From contig CAYLOP010000016.1 of the NCBI GenBank assembly GCA_964385305.1, forward strand, positions 1 through 39,256: 39,256 bases of DNA, read 5' to 3'. The notes below the pieces were generated by a model. It did no database searches, had not been told where the DNA came from, and saw nothing but the letters and a program-made list of their open reading frames with translations. Made by a program: the position numbers and the translations under genes. This document shows, piece after piece, positions 22,727 through 31,385 of the stretch; the stretch's first letter is position 1, and each line of letters begins with the position of its first letter. This stretch comes from CAYLOP01 sp964385305. Its GTDB lineage: Bacteria > Chloroflexota > Anaerolineae > Anaerolineales > E44-bin32.

Positions 22727-25281
22727 GAACGCAGCTTCGCGCCCAACTCCTTATCCAACCTCGTGATCACTTTTTCCCGCAACTTTGCCACATCCGCATC
22801 CCGTAGGGTGCGATCGGGTGCTTGATAAACCAGTGCGAAAGCCAGACTCTTTTTCCCTGCCCCGATTTGCTCGCCTCTGTACAGATCAAACAACTGAACA
22901 TCGATCAATAAGTGACCGCCCGCTTTTCGGATCACGGCTTCCACTTGTTCCGCCGGCACGTCCTCATCGATCACGATGGCCAGATCTTCCAGGACGGGAG
23001 GAAAGGCGGGCACAGGCTGTACACCATAGCCTTCAGGAATAGCGGCAATAATCGCCTCTAGATCCAACTCCGCTGCTTGCAGCACCGTCTCTGGGAATTC
23101 GAAATTTCGGTGTACGAGGGGATGGATCTCGCCAAATACACCGAGTTCCTGATCGCCTAGCAAGACTCGTGCGCACTTTCCCGGATGGAACGTTGGATGC
23201 TCAATTGCCTCGTAGCGCGGCGTGTCCAGATGTAGGCTCTTCAGGAGCGTGTCGATCATGCCCTTCAGATCATAGAAATTCATCGGTTCTGTATCCGCAC
23301 CAAGCCAAGTCCCCTGTGCTCGCGGTCCAGTGAGTGCGATGGCAACGACGCGCGGCTCATCCGGCAATTCTTCCTGTGGGTTGGGGATATAAACGCTGCC
23401 GACCTCAAAGAGCGCGATGTGTTCACGCACATGCGCGTTGCGCTCAACCACCTCAAGGACGCTGGATAACAAACTACGACGCATAACATTGCGGTCGGTC
23501 ACAATGGGGTTCATTAAACGAATGTATGGCACATCCTCCCCTGGTGTATCTCGTGGCAGCAAGCGTCTTTCACGCTGCTGGGAGGTCAGTCGGTATGTGA
23601 CCACTTCCTGCAGTCCTAAACTCACAAGCAAATCCCGCACACGATCTTCGCCAACGAGGGAAGGGTTGCTGTACTGCGGCGGGATGGTGTCGGAGATTTG
23701 TGTCTCGGGAATGCGGTCGTAACCATAAATGCGTGCAACTTCCTCCATCACATCCGCCACACCCACGATCCCCTCTCCGATATCCAACCTATGATCCGGC
23801 GCTGTGGCGCGCACGATCTCCCCTTTGACCTTGACTTGGAATTCCAGCCGCCGTAGGATATCGCCCACCTGATCAGCCCCGATCGAGATCCCGAGCCAGC
23901 GCTGGATATCCTCCGGTTTGATTTCGACGGTGGGATCGATTTGAAGCAATGGATACGAATCCACCAAACCTCGCGCAACAATGCCTCCAGTATGCACTGC
24001 CATAATCTGCAAACCGCGGCGAACTCCGCGCTCAGCCATGGCCGGATGCACACCGCGCTCAAAGCGGTACGCGGCATCGGAAGGCAGCTTCTGCGAAGCA
24101 ACGGTGCGGCGAATGTTGACATAGTTCCATGCCGCACCTTCCAGCAGGATGCTGGTGGTCTTCTCGCTGACTTCGGACTCGGCTCCGCCCATCACACCTG
24201 CGAGCGAGAGCGCTCCCGATGTATCCGCGACCAGCACCGTGAAGTCATCCAAATTTCGTTCAACATCGTCCAGCGTTGTCAGTTTTTCCCCGGGTTCCGG
24301 CAGACGTGTGATAATCGTTGGCGCCTCTCCGCCTGCTCGTTCCACGAGCACATCAAAGTCGAAAGCGTGCAGCGGTTCACCAATTTCCAGCATGGCGTAA
24401 TTGGTTGCATCCACGATATTGTTGATGGGTCGCATCCCCGCCAAACGAAGGCGCCGCTGCACTTTATAGGGGCTGGGACCAATCTTTACACCCTCGATCA
24501 AGCCCAGCACAAAGCGCGGGTTGAAATCAGGGTGGCGAATATCAATGCTCACCCGTCCTTCAAGCGGCGGGCCGTCCCAGGTCACCTCGTAGGAGGGCTC
24601 TCTGAACCTTGCCCCAGTCAGCGCTGCCACCTCCCGCGCCACACCGAGGATGTTCGCAACCCGGGCAATGTTGGGTGTGATGGCGATTTCGAAGACCACG
24701 TCACCCATATAGTCCACCAGAGGTGTCCCCGTGACGGCGTCGTCATCCAGGATGATGATGCCTTCATGCTCCTCCGAGATGCCAAGCTCTTTCTCCGAGC
24801 ACGCCATCGAATAGGATTCAACACCGCGGATCTTTGCGCGCTTGAGCTTAGTCAACTCCCAGCCGGGCTTATGACCATCGTAGATCACGGCGCCTTCGCG
24901 AGCATAAGCGACCATGATCGGCTTTTCAAGCGGTCCCTGACCTTTATAGGGGAAGAGGTTCGGTGCGCCGGTAAGCACAACGTGTTCGCGATCGCCGTCG
25001 TCAAGCCGGCAGAGCACCAACCGATCTGCGTCGGGATGCGGCATCACCTCAAGCACTGCACCGACAACGATCTTTTCGGAGTCCCAAGCGAAGCCAGTGA
25101 CATGGGTTTCGAGCGCGCTGTGTATGCCGCCCCCTGATTCACTCCCGCCTTCTGGCAGTGGGTATCCCACGTATCGGATGCCCTCTACTTCAAGCCCTGC
25201 CAGGGTGAGCCGATGTGCCAATTCTCCGATAGGGATGTCGATCGCGACGAAATCTTTTAGCCATGATAGTGGTACTAACAT
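22723..25281 (-). CDS. pheT: Phenylalanyl-tRNA synthetase beta subunit
   Basis: An 852-aa cytosolic subunit. The order is that of bacterial PheT: N-terminal B1 (MLVPLSWLKDFV), the tRNA-binding B2 domain (about 65-190, with VMPHPDADRL), B3/B4 editing domain (about 230-400, ITPNIARVANILGVAREVAAL), B5, the B6/B7 synthetase-like core, and the FDX-ACB anticodon-binding end (about 755-852, VPAFPPVLEDLAIVIDED). The tRNA-binding region is slightly longer than usual (PLPEGGSESGGG insert). It pairs with PheS and is read after it from the T-box transcript; a 149-nt gap with a small AGAACC/GGTTCT hairpin separates them. Confidence 0.97.
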   Translation of the reverse strand: MLVPLSWLKDFVAIDIPIGELAHRLTLAGLEVEGIRYVGYPLPEGGSESGGGIHSALETHVTGFAWDSEKIVVGAVLEVMPHPDADRLVLCRLDDGDREHVVLTGAPNLFPYKGQGPLEKPIMVAYAREGAVIYDGHKPGWELTKLKRAKIRGVESYSMACSEKELGISEEHEGIIILDDDAVTGTPLVDYMGDVVFEIAITPNIARVANILGVAREVAALTGARFREPSYEVTWDGPPLEGRVSIDIRHPDFNPRFVLGLIEGVKIGPSPYKVQRRLRLAGMRPINNIVDATNYAMLEIGEPLHAFDFDVLVERAGGEAPTIITRLPEPGEKLTTLDDVERNLDDFTVLVADTSGALSLAGVMGGAESEVSEKTTSILLEGAAWNYVNIRRTVASQKLPSDAAYRFERGVHPAMAERGVRRGLQIMAVHTGGIVARGLVDSYPLLQIDPTVEIKPEDIQRWLGISIGADQVGDILRRLEFQVKVKGEIVRATAPDHRLDIGEGIVGVADVMEEVARIYGYDRIPETQISDTIPPQYSNPSLVGEDRVRDLLVSLGLQEVVTYRLTSQQRERRLLPRDTPGEDVPYIRLMNPIVTDRNVMRRSLLSSVLEVVERNAHVREHIALFEVGSVYIPNPQEELPDEPRVVAIALTGPRAQGTWLGADTEPMNFYDLKGMIDTLLKSLHLDTPRYEAIEHPTFHPGKCARVLLGDQELGVFGEIHPLVHRNFEFPETVLQAAELDLEAIIAAIPEGYGVQPVPAFPPVLEDLAIVIDEDVPAEQVEAVIRKAGGHLLIDVQLFDLYRGEQIGAGKKSLAFALVYQAPDRTLRDADVAKLREKVITRLDKELGAKLRS

Positions 25282-25430
25282 AGACCCTTCCTCGCCCGAA
25301 CAAGAACGCCCTTAAGAACCCGGGGTTCTCGTGAGTTTGATTTCCATTCCTATGCACCAGCCTCTAAGCCTACGTTCATCGTAACCTCTCCTGCCTGCGC
25401 AAACTAGCATTACCATCACCGCCTCACACC

Positions 25431-26456
25431 TTAGAATTGTTCCAAGAACCTGAAATCGTTAGCCCAGAAATAACGGATGTCTTCGATTCCGTGTTTAAGC
25501 ATGGTGATCCTTTCAGGTCCCATGCCGAACGCAAATCCGGAGAACACTTGTGGATCATAGCCACCGTTCCGCAGCACATTGGGATGGACCATGCCGCAGC
25601 CGAGAATCTCCAGCCATCCGGTCTGCTTGCAGACCGCACAACCCTCTCCACCGCATACAAAGCACTCAATGTCCATCTCAGCGGAGGGTTCCGTGAACGG
25701 GAAGTAATGAGCTCGAAAGCGTGTCTGCACATCGTTTCCGAAGACACGTCGTGCGAACGCGATCAAGGTTCCTTTCAAATCAGCAAAGGTGATGTTCCGC
25801 CCAACAGCCAAGCCTTCAACCTGATTAAATTGGATCTCAGAGCGCGCTGTGATTTGTTCGTGTCGATAGCACATCCCAGGGAGAACCACTCGGATCGGCT
25901 CAGGTGCCCGTTCACGCATAACCCGGATCTGGCCTGGAGAAGTGTGCGTCCGGAGCAACACATTCGGCTCTGTCGTGAAGAAAGTGTCCTGCATGTCGCG
26001 TGCGGGGTGATACTTTGGAAAATTGAGCAGCTCAAAGTTGTACTCGTCGGTTTCTACATCGCGCGCATGGTACACCTGGAACCCCATCTCCGCCCAGATA
26101 GCGATGATCTGTCGCAAGGTTTGATTGGCAGGATGAAGCCGCCCGCGCCAGAGCGGCCTTCCAGGCAGTGTGACATCGAGCCGCTCCTCCCGCAGCGAGC
26201 GTTCCAGCGCCGCCGCCTCCAAACCTTCGAGGCGCGCTTCATACGCCGCCTCCAACGCGTTCTTAACCTCGTTAGCGCGGTGCCCGACAGCCGGTCGCTC
26301 CTCCTTGGATAACTCCCGCAGTCCAGCCGTGATCTCAGATAACGCTGTCGAGCGGCCGAGATACTTAACCTTCCACGCTTGCAGCTCGGGGTCGTTCTCC
26401 GCAGCTTTCAGTTCAGTCAAGGCACGCTCTTCGAGTTGATCCAACCGTTTCAGCAT
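25431..26456 (-). CDS. pheS: Phenylalanyl-tRNA synthetase alpha subunit
   Basis: A 341-aa catalytic class II subunit. The N-terminal coiled coil (residues 1-90) is followed by motif 1 (HPANQTLRQIIAIWAEMGF), motif 2 with the ATP Arg in GMCYRHEQITARSEIQFNQVEG, and motif 3 FAFGMGPERITMLKHG near the C-terminus. Between them lies CFVCGGEGCAVCKQTGW, a four-Cys insertion that may bind zinc and is not general for PheS. GGGAGGGACG before the ATG fixes the start. It leads the pheS-pheT operon behind the T-box. Confidence 0.98.
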   Translation of the reverse strand: MLKRLDQLEERALTELKAAENDPELQAWKVKYLGRSTALSEITAGLRELSKEERPAVGHRANEVKNALEAAYEARLEGLEAAALERSLREERLDVTLPGRPLWRGRLHPANQTLRQIIAIWAEMGFQVYHARDVETDEYNFELLNFPKYHPARDMQDTFFTTEPNVLLRTHTSPGQIRVMRERAPEPIRVVLPGMCYRHEQITARSEIQFNQVEGLAVGRNITFADLKGTLIAFARRVFGNDVQTRFRAHYFPFTEPSAEMDIECFVCGGEGCAVCKQTGWLEILGCGMVHPNVLRNGGYDPQVFSGFAFGMGPERITMLKHGIEDIRYFWANDFRFLEQF

Positions 26457-26506
26457 CGTCCCTCCCTATCCAAATCTCATCATCGACCTGAGGTCAATGC
26501 GACGTT

Positions 26507-26805
26507 AAACAAAACATCCCGTCCACATCAAGGGACGAGATGGAATCCCGCGGTACCACCCTTGTTGACCGGTAAAGGTCCGCTTGTTCCGACGGCCACC
26601 CCTCGAATGAGGACTTGGCGATCGGCTCCCGTCTGCTAACGGTTGGGCTCCGGCCCGAACTACTGACCCCATGAGGAGCGTTCCCCCGGGCGGCTCAGAA
26701 GGGAACTTCAGCACGATTTCCTCAAGCTGGGGTCCCAGTCACGCCCCGGCCTCCCTGGTGAGTTCCACCTGCTTACTTTCCTTCGTCATAGCCTATCGCA
26801 TTATT
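26507..26805 (-). promoter_or_regulatory. Phe-specific T-box leader of pheST
   Basis: On the minus strand the T-box sequence AGGGTGGTACCGCG lies at 26562-26549. Stem I is seen upstream, with the family's distal GGGGCGTGACTGGGACCCC segment and the specifier TTC (26705-26703) in a GAAGTTC context, followed by CTTCTGAGCCGC. The terminator is CATCTCGTCC/GGACGGGATG (26542-26533 / 26524-26515) with TTTTGTTT. Uncharged tRNA-Phe would block termination and raise PheST. Confidence 0.93.
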
Positions 26806-26811
26806 TTCCCT

Positions 26812-26839
26812 ATTATCCTCAAATCCGATACGCTGTCAA
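26812..26839 (-). promoter_or_regulatory. Promoter of the pheST transcript
   Basis: On the minus strand TTGACA (26839-26834) and GATAAT (26817-26812) with a 16-nt spacer. The start would be near 26805, at the 5' end of the T-box leader. Confidence 0.75.
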
Positions 26840-26920
26840 CAGTTGGGACATGCCCATAGGCTCACTTCCATGGTTCCACCCACTCTCCCCGGAGGGGCTT
26901 CGCGCCAACACGCCTTCCAA

Positions 26921-26949
26921 ATGACAATCAGCAAGAACGAGGATACAAT
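26921..26949 (+). promoter_or_regulatory. Promoter of the CapA-family gene
   Basis: ATGACA (26921-26926), a 17-nt spacer and TACAAT (26944-26949). The -10 box ends 9 nt before the ATG, giving a leader of about 3 nt. Confidence 0.6.
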
Positions 26950-26958
26950 CCCTTCAGG

Positions 26959-28596
26959 ATGACCACTCTTAAGAAATCCGGTGACGCTGCTTGGGTCGAG
27001 GTAACCACTTCCCAAAAATCGAAAGCCATTCTTGTGCTGTGCGCCTTGTTTATAGCGATTGTCCTAACCGCCTGCAGCCTCATCGGTGACTCAACAACAC
27101 AACTCCTCTCCGCCACCTATGACATATCGCACATCCCAGCCACATCGGGCGCAGAACCCACGTCCAGCCTTACACCATCCCATCCATCCGCTCCACTGAC
27201 GCCAACCGTAACACGCACACCTCAGATCATCACGCTTGCCGTCCCAGCCCGCTGGTCGGCAGCGGCTGAGCTTGCATCCCAAACAGATACATCCTCGTGG
27301 TGGCAACTCAACGTCTCGGACGACCCCGCCGGTGCGCTCGATCTTGGCGCAGCCGACGTGGCGCTTGTCAACGGCACGAGTGGCATATTCGTTGCCCAGC
27401 GACCCTTGGCGCTCTCCATCCCCTTCCATAGCTCGTGGGTAAGCGTCAGTGAGGCAGAAGCCTGGTCGCTGGTCAGCAATCCGCCCCCAGGAGTGACGGT
27501 TGTCGAATGGGCGGAAATCCCCTACGCCTCCCGAGCGCTGCACGTGGAAGGCAAGCTGCCGGGAGAGGCTGGATACACGCTCCAACAAACGTGGTCACTG
27601 AAACACAGGGAAGGTTATGAATCTGAAGCCGCCCAACTCGCCGAAATGCTTGAGCCGTATCTTTCACAGGATGATGTCGTTCACTTAGTAGCCGTGGGCG
27701 ATATAATGCTCGACCGTGCTCTCGGCCAGACCTTGCTCGAGGGCGATCTCGGCTATCCCTTTTCCGAGGTCGTCGAGTTGATCACACCTGCCGATCTTGC
27801 GGTCGGCAATCTCGAGTCAGCCTTGGGGGAAAGCGGCACACCGGAAAAAAAGGGCTACACCTTCCAGGCGCCCCCACAAGCCGCGCCGTCGCTTGCGCTG
27901 GGAAGTTTCGACCTGATGTCACTGGCCAACAATCATGCCCTCGACTATGGTGCCAGCGCCCTGATGGAAGGGATCGGTTTGCTAGACGCGCAAGGGATTG
28001 AAGTCGTTGGTGCCGGTGAAAATCGGCAAGCGGCGCACGCCCCGGTTCTGAAACACCTCAACGGCCTTTCACTCGCCTTCCTGGCATATGTAGATGTCCC
28101 CGTAGAGGTGCGCGGTTTCGACACCCGACGCTGGATCGCAACAGAGACCAAAGCGGGCGTTGCCTGGGCTGACCCAAAGCATATCCGGGAGGATATACTC
28201 GCCGTACAACCGCAGGCCGACCTCATCATCGTGCTCCTTCATAGCGGCTATGAGGGTGTCGTACAGCCCAGCCCACCGCAAGTCGCCGCCGCTCATGCTG
28301 CCATCGACGCCGGCGCACACCTAGTGATTGGCCACCATGCACATGTCCTGCAGGGACTCGAATTCTACAATGATGGCGTGATCGTCTATGGCCTTGGCAA
28401 TTTCGCCTTTGAAGACGGGGGGTTCGATCAAAGCGGCATTCTTCAGCTATGGTTGGATTGCAGCGGCGTACGCACTTTGGGAATCGTCCCGGTCCTGCTG
28501 GAGACAAGCGGTCGTCCAATTCCGGCCAGAGAGGCGCAAGCCTCACTGATCCGACAATGGTTCTACAGCACGACGGCTGTGGTGGAAATCCCTTAG
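26959..28596 (+). CDS. CapA/PgsA-family lipoprotein with N-terminal binding-protein-like region
   Basis: A 545-aa surface lipoprotein. Residues 22-38 are a signal helix ending in the lipobox LTAC (Cys 39). A Pro/Thr/Ser-rich linker follows, then about 90-230 a region like a substrate-binding protein (ITLAVPARWS, ALDLGAADVALV, RPLALSIPFHSSW). From about 240 comes the CapA domain, a calcineurin-like metallophosphatase relative: VGDIMLDRALG, NLESAL, LANNHALDYG and IGHHAHVLQG. CapA family members act in poly-gamma-glutamate or other polymer export and degradation. The joined binding-protein-like part is unusual. The mRNA appears leaderless. Confidence 0.87.
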   Translation: MTTLKKSGDAAWVEVTTSQKSKAILVLCALFIAIVLTACSLIGDSTTQLLSATYDISHIPATSGAEPTSSLTPSHPSAPLTPTVTRTPQIITLAVPARWSAAAELASQTDTSSWWQLNVSDDPAGALDLGAADVALVNGTSGIFVAQRPLALSIPFHSSWVSVSEAEAWSLVSNPPPGVTVVEWAEIPYASRALHVEGKLPGEAGYTLQQTWSLKHREGYESEAAQLAEMLEPYLSQDDVVHLVAVGDIMLDRALGQTLLEGDLGYPFSEVVELITPADLAVGNLESALGESGTPEKKGYTFQAPPQAAPSLALGSFDLMSLANNHALDYGASALMEGIGLLDAQGIEVVGAGENRQAAHAPVLKHLNGLSLAFLAYVDVPVEVRGFDTRRWIATETKAGVAWADPKHIREDILAVQPQADLIIVLLHSGYEGVVQPSPPQVAAAHAAIDAGAHLVIGHHAHVLQGLEFYNDGVIVYGLGNFAFEDGGFDQSGILQLWLDCSGVRTLGIVPVLLETSGRPIPAREAQASLIRQWFYSTTAVVEIP

Positions 28597-28989
28597 CAAG
28601 TGCCTCCCAATCCTTAGATAAGCCCGAAAGCCTGGAATCAAGTCGTCCCTATTTTTACAACCTGCCTTCCCGATATCCCCCCACCGCGCTACTTGTGCAC
28701 AGCACAGGGTAGTCACCCAAACTAAGGAAAACACACAAGCATATGCTTTTCATGCAGTTGGCAACTCCCCCGACGTAAATAGTTCCTTCTTACCTATACG
28801 TGCCGCTTTTGGGGGATGGGGCTTCGGAGAATCTCAAGAGAATCAAAATTGTAAATTCACCGTAAAACGTAGGAGAGAACTCCCCCGCTTTCGGGATATC
28901 CTTCTCTTTAACTTTTAAGGGTAAATTTGTAGGATTAGATAAGCTAAAAGGCCAAGATTCGCCCTAGGATTGTGTGAGGAGGAAAGAGT
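28597..28989. other. Spacer with candidate terminator and promoter
   Basis: No gene is seen. A hairpin CCCG/CGGG (28884-28887/28892-28895) inside AGAGAA/TTCTCT (28874-28879/28902-28907) is followed by TTAACTTTT and may end the CapA transcript. TTAACT-16-TAGGAT (28908-28935) is a weak candidate promoter for the small gene downstream. Confidence 0.4.
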
Positions 28990-29169
28990 ATGGATTTAAA
29001 ACCCCTGGAAGAATTCCGTTGTGAGACTTGTGTCTTCCGAAAGAGGGCTGAGGAGAGGCCTACTTCATTCAGAGGACGCTTCTGGCGCTGGCATACGACT
29101 TGGTGTCCTGGATGGAAAGCATATCAGAAGGCCTTGGCGGAAAGCCAGAACGAGGAAGCAGAGCACTGA
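28990..29169 (+). CDS. Small cysteine-containing basic protein
   Basis: A 59-aa protein with MDLKPLEEFRCETCVFRK at the start, then FRGRFWRWHTTWCPGWKAYQ and a charged acidic end. The CxxC (residues 11-14) plus a later Cys and His (WHTTWCP) could bind zinc. AGGAGGAAAG 4-5 nt before the ATG is a very strong ribosome site, and the stop is followed by a perfect terminator-like stem. Start, ribosome site and terminator together make it a convincing gene although no family name comes to mind. It is not part of a visible operon. Confidence 0.75.
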   Translation: MDLKPLEEFRCETCVFRKRAEERPTSFRGRFWRWHTTWCPGWKAYQKALAESQNEEAEH

Positions 29170-29207
29170 CCCGAACAGGCGATCTTTCCGAACTGCATAC
29201 AATGTGC

Positions 29208-29237
29208 TAGACGCCAGCGTAAAAACGCTGGCGTCTA
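29208..29237 (+). terminator. Perfect hairpin after the small Cys protein gene
   Basis: TAGACGCCAGCGT (29208-29220) and ACGCTGGCGTCTA (29225-29237) form a 13-bp stem with an AAAA loop, 38 nt after the stop. The following sequence is AT-rich but without a clear T-tract. Confidence 0.65.
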
Positions 29238-29318
29238 ATTATCGGCGACAGGGAGGTTTGCGTATTTACAATCGCCGCTAAAGTTGAGGGAGGTACTATC
29301 GCAGATCAACCGTACGGA

Positions 29319-30233
29319 TCAGCGAGTGCGGAACTCAAGGTTGCCCAAACCCATTGTGATATCAAAGAGAATCTGCGGTCCGCTCCCATCCAAGATCACC
29401 TTATCCCCCGACCGCTGCCAAGCACCGTAAGCATCCACATTGGTCAGCGCACCCTCAAACCTTGCCTCAGCGGAGACACCCTCGGGCACCAGGATTACCA
29501 CCTCCCCTACACCCGCCTCGAGCCGTACCCGTACGTCACGGGTTAATTCCCCACTGAAATCCAGCCTATACGACCCTGCGCCACCTTTAAAGGTGATGAC
29601 CTCCGCATTGGCATTCGAGAGCCCAGTCAAGGTTGTGTGCGATGCACCGGCGTTGAATTGCATGCTTTCCATCACGACTTGATTAGGTGTAGAAAAGGAG
29701 AGTTCCAGATCGGATACACCCTGCGAGACATTGAGTTCCAAAAGGGAAAGCCCGCCTAACTCAAGCTCGCTTTCCATCGCGCCTGTGTATAATGTGAGCG
29801 CCATCGGGACGGATCCAATGCGCAGGTCCCACTCACTTTCCACATGACCTTCAATGTCCAGATCCAGAGGCAAATCAGGCACGGTGACCCGGAATCCTTC
29901 CCCTTTTTTTTCATCGCCCTGTATCAGACGAACTGTATCGCCTTCTTGCACGATGGTTGGTTTGAGTTCCTCAACGTTATATCGAACCGTTCCATCGATT
30001 AGCGTCTCGGCATCGCCCGGTTCGAGCTTGAGCTTACCCAAGCCAATCAGGAACTCCACACGCAATTCATCCTGATCCGTCGGCGTAGGTACGCTTATCT
30101 CCTCTGTGACCGTTGGTCCCGTTTGAATCCGCTCCACATTGATGGTGGTCTTAAAGGGAAGGATGTTGAGGCTGCATGCCATCGTTGCAAATACCATCGC
30201 AATACCCGCAAGCATCATGCTGAACTTCTTCAC
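29319..30233 (-). CDS. LiaF-like toast-rack lipoprotein
   Basis: A 304-aa surface lipoprotein with signal helix and lipobox MAC (Cys 20). The mature part is beta-rich, with repeated strand pattern (VEFLIGLGKLKLEPGD…, LELNVSQGVSDLELSFS…, FNAGASHTTLTGLSN, FKGGAGSYRLDFSG, LEAGVGEVVILVPEGVSAEARFEGALTNVD). This repeating G-rich, beta-stranded layout is that of the LiaF/DUF2154 and DUF4097 toast-rack families, often linked to envelope stress. The GTG start has AGGAGGGG 5 nt upstream. It lies downstream of the histidine kinase on the same strand after a 243-nt gap. Confidence 0.8.
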   Translation of the reverse strand: MKKFSMMLAGIAMVFATMACSLNILPFKTTINVERIQTGPTVTEEISVPTPTDQDELRVEFLIGLGKLKLEPGDAETLIDGTVRYNVEELKPTIVQEGDTVRLIQGDEKKGEGFRVTVPDLPLDLDIEGHVESEWDLRIGSVPMALTLYTGAMESELELGGLSLLELNVSQGVSDLELSFSTPNQVVMESMQFNAGASHTTLTGLSNANAEVITFKGGAGSYRLDFSGELTRDVRVRLEAGVGEVVILVPEGVSAEARFEGALTNVDAYGAWQRSGDKVILDGSGPQILFDITMGLGNLEFRTR

Positions 30234-30476
30234 TTGAACCCCTCCTAAGAATTTTTATAAAAGCTTGATACCCTCAACTGTGTATACGTCGATTCTTGTA
30301 TTTGGTTTCAAACCACATTGGACCACCTGGGCCTTAAGCAGCAAGGTGCGATCATGCTAAAACATCTACGCCTTCAAACTCTGAGGGAAAGGAATCTACA
30401 ATGTGATGAGGCTCAACTTAGTAAAAACCGTGTTCAGGAGAAAACGCGTCCCCTTAGGGCATACGTTGTTAGGCGC

Positions 30477-31385
30477 TCATCGCGTGATTGGTTCTGCCGT
30501 CGGCAGCCGTAACGTGACGACCGTCCCCTGCCTCATCCGGCTGCGTAGTGAGATCTGCCCGCCATGTCGAGTGACAATCGCCTGTGTGAGTGCCAACCCC
30601 AATCCACTACCTGGAACACCCCGCGCACCAGCGCCTCGATATAACTCGTCCCAGATATAAGGCATATCCTCTTCAGCGATCCCGGGGCCCGTGTCGGCAA
30701 CCTCCACAACCACGTCTGCTCCATCTTCAGATGCGCGCATCTCGATCGTATCTCCCACATTGGAGAATTTCAACGCATTGTCCATCAAGTTGTGCACCGC
30801 CAGAAATAGTAAATCTCGATCACCTTGGACAGCAGGCAGTGGCCAGGGGGCTTGTGGAATAGCAAGGTCGAGACCGCGATCGGGCGCATTGGGCAAGGAT
30901 TCAGCAAAAGAAAATATCTCCTCCAAGAGTTCATTCATATCCACCGATGTGCGTTCGAGCGGTCTCGTCTCAAGGTCCGAAAGCTTGCGTAGGTCAGCCA
31001 CCAATTGCCGAAGTCGCTGAACTTGTGCTTCCACACTGCCAAGGGCGGATTGTTCGACCTCATCTTCAGAAGAGGCGGACAAATTAGCCAAGCCAGCCAA
31101 AATCGCTGTCAGAGGATTCTTGAGCTCGTGGTCCAAGCGACGGAGAAAACGCCGACGATCCTCGGCAGCGCTGAGCGTCGAGTGTACGCGCAGACGATCA
31201 GCCCAGTCCCATAACAACATACTGATCGCAGCAACAATAGAGAGCAAAATGCCCATCAACACGACCAATACGCTTATCTGCATGCGTATGGCAAGCACTG
31301 GATTGGGCAAAGAGCTAGCATTCATCCAGATGCCGACCCCCAACCCCAAAGCTGCAGGCGCTATAATCGGAAGCCAGCGCCTCAT
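30477..31385 (-). CDS. Sensor histidine kinase
   Basis: A 302-aa membrane kinase. Two helices (about 6-22 and 35-59) flank a very short external loop, so it probably senses within the membrane or through a partner. The H-box LDHELKNPLTAI has the phosphorylated His at 86; the ATP domain has the N-box HNLMDNALKFS, DTGPGIAEED and GSGLGLAL. It phosphorylates the regulator encoded just upstream: their ATGA overlap shows translational coupling. The absent sensor domain makes the neighbouring LiaF-like lipoprotein a possible partner, as LiaF is for LiaS. Confidence 0.95.
   Translation of the reverse strand: MRRWLPIIAPAALGLGVGIWMNASSLPNPVLAIRMQISVLVVLMGILLSIVAAISMLLWDWADRLRVHSTLSAAEDRRRFLRRLDHELKNPLTAILAGLANLSASSEDEVEQSALGSVEAQVQRLRQLVADLRKLSDLETRPLERTSVDMNELLEEIFSFAESLPNAPDRGLDLAIPQAPWPLPAVQGDRDLLFLAVHNLMDNALKFSNVGDTIEMRASEDGADVVVEVADTGPGIAEEDMPYIWDELYRGAGARGVPGSGLGLALTQAIVTRHGGQISLRSRMRQGTVVTLRLPTAEPITR

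Noticed and set aside
23941..25137. Long plus-strand frame of 398 codons
   Set aside because: It is the antisense shadow of pheT, whose motifs and operon context are unambiguous.
25311..25335. Hairpin AGAACC/GGTTCT between pheS and pheT as a terminator
   Set aside because: Six base pairs only and no T-tract; pheT is expected to be cotranscribed.
25437..26312. Plus-strand frame of 291 codons
   Set aside because: Antisense shadow of pheS.
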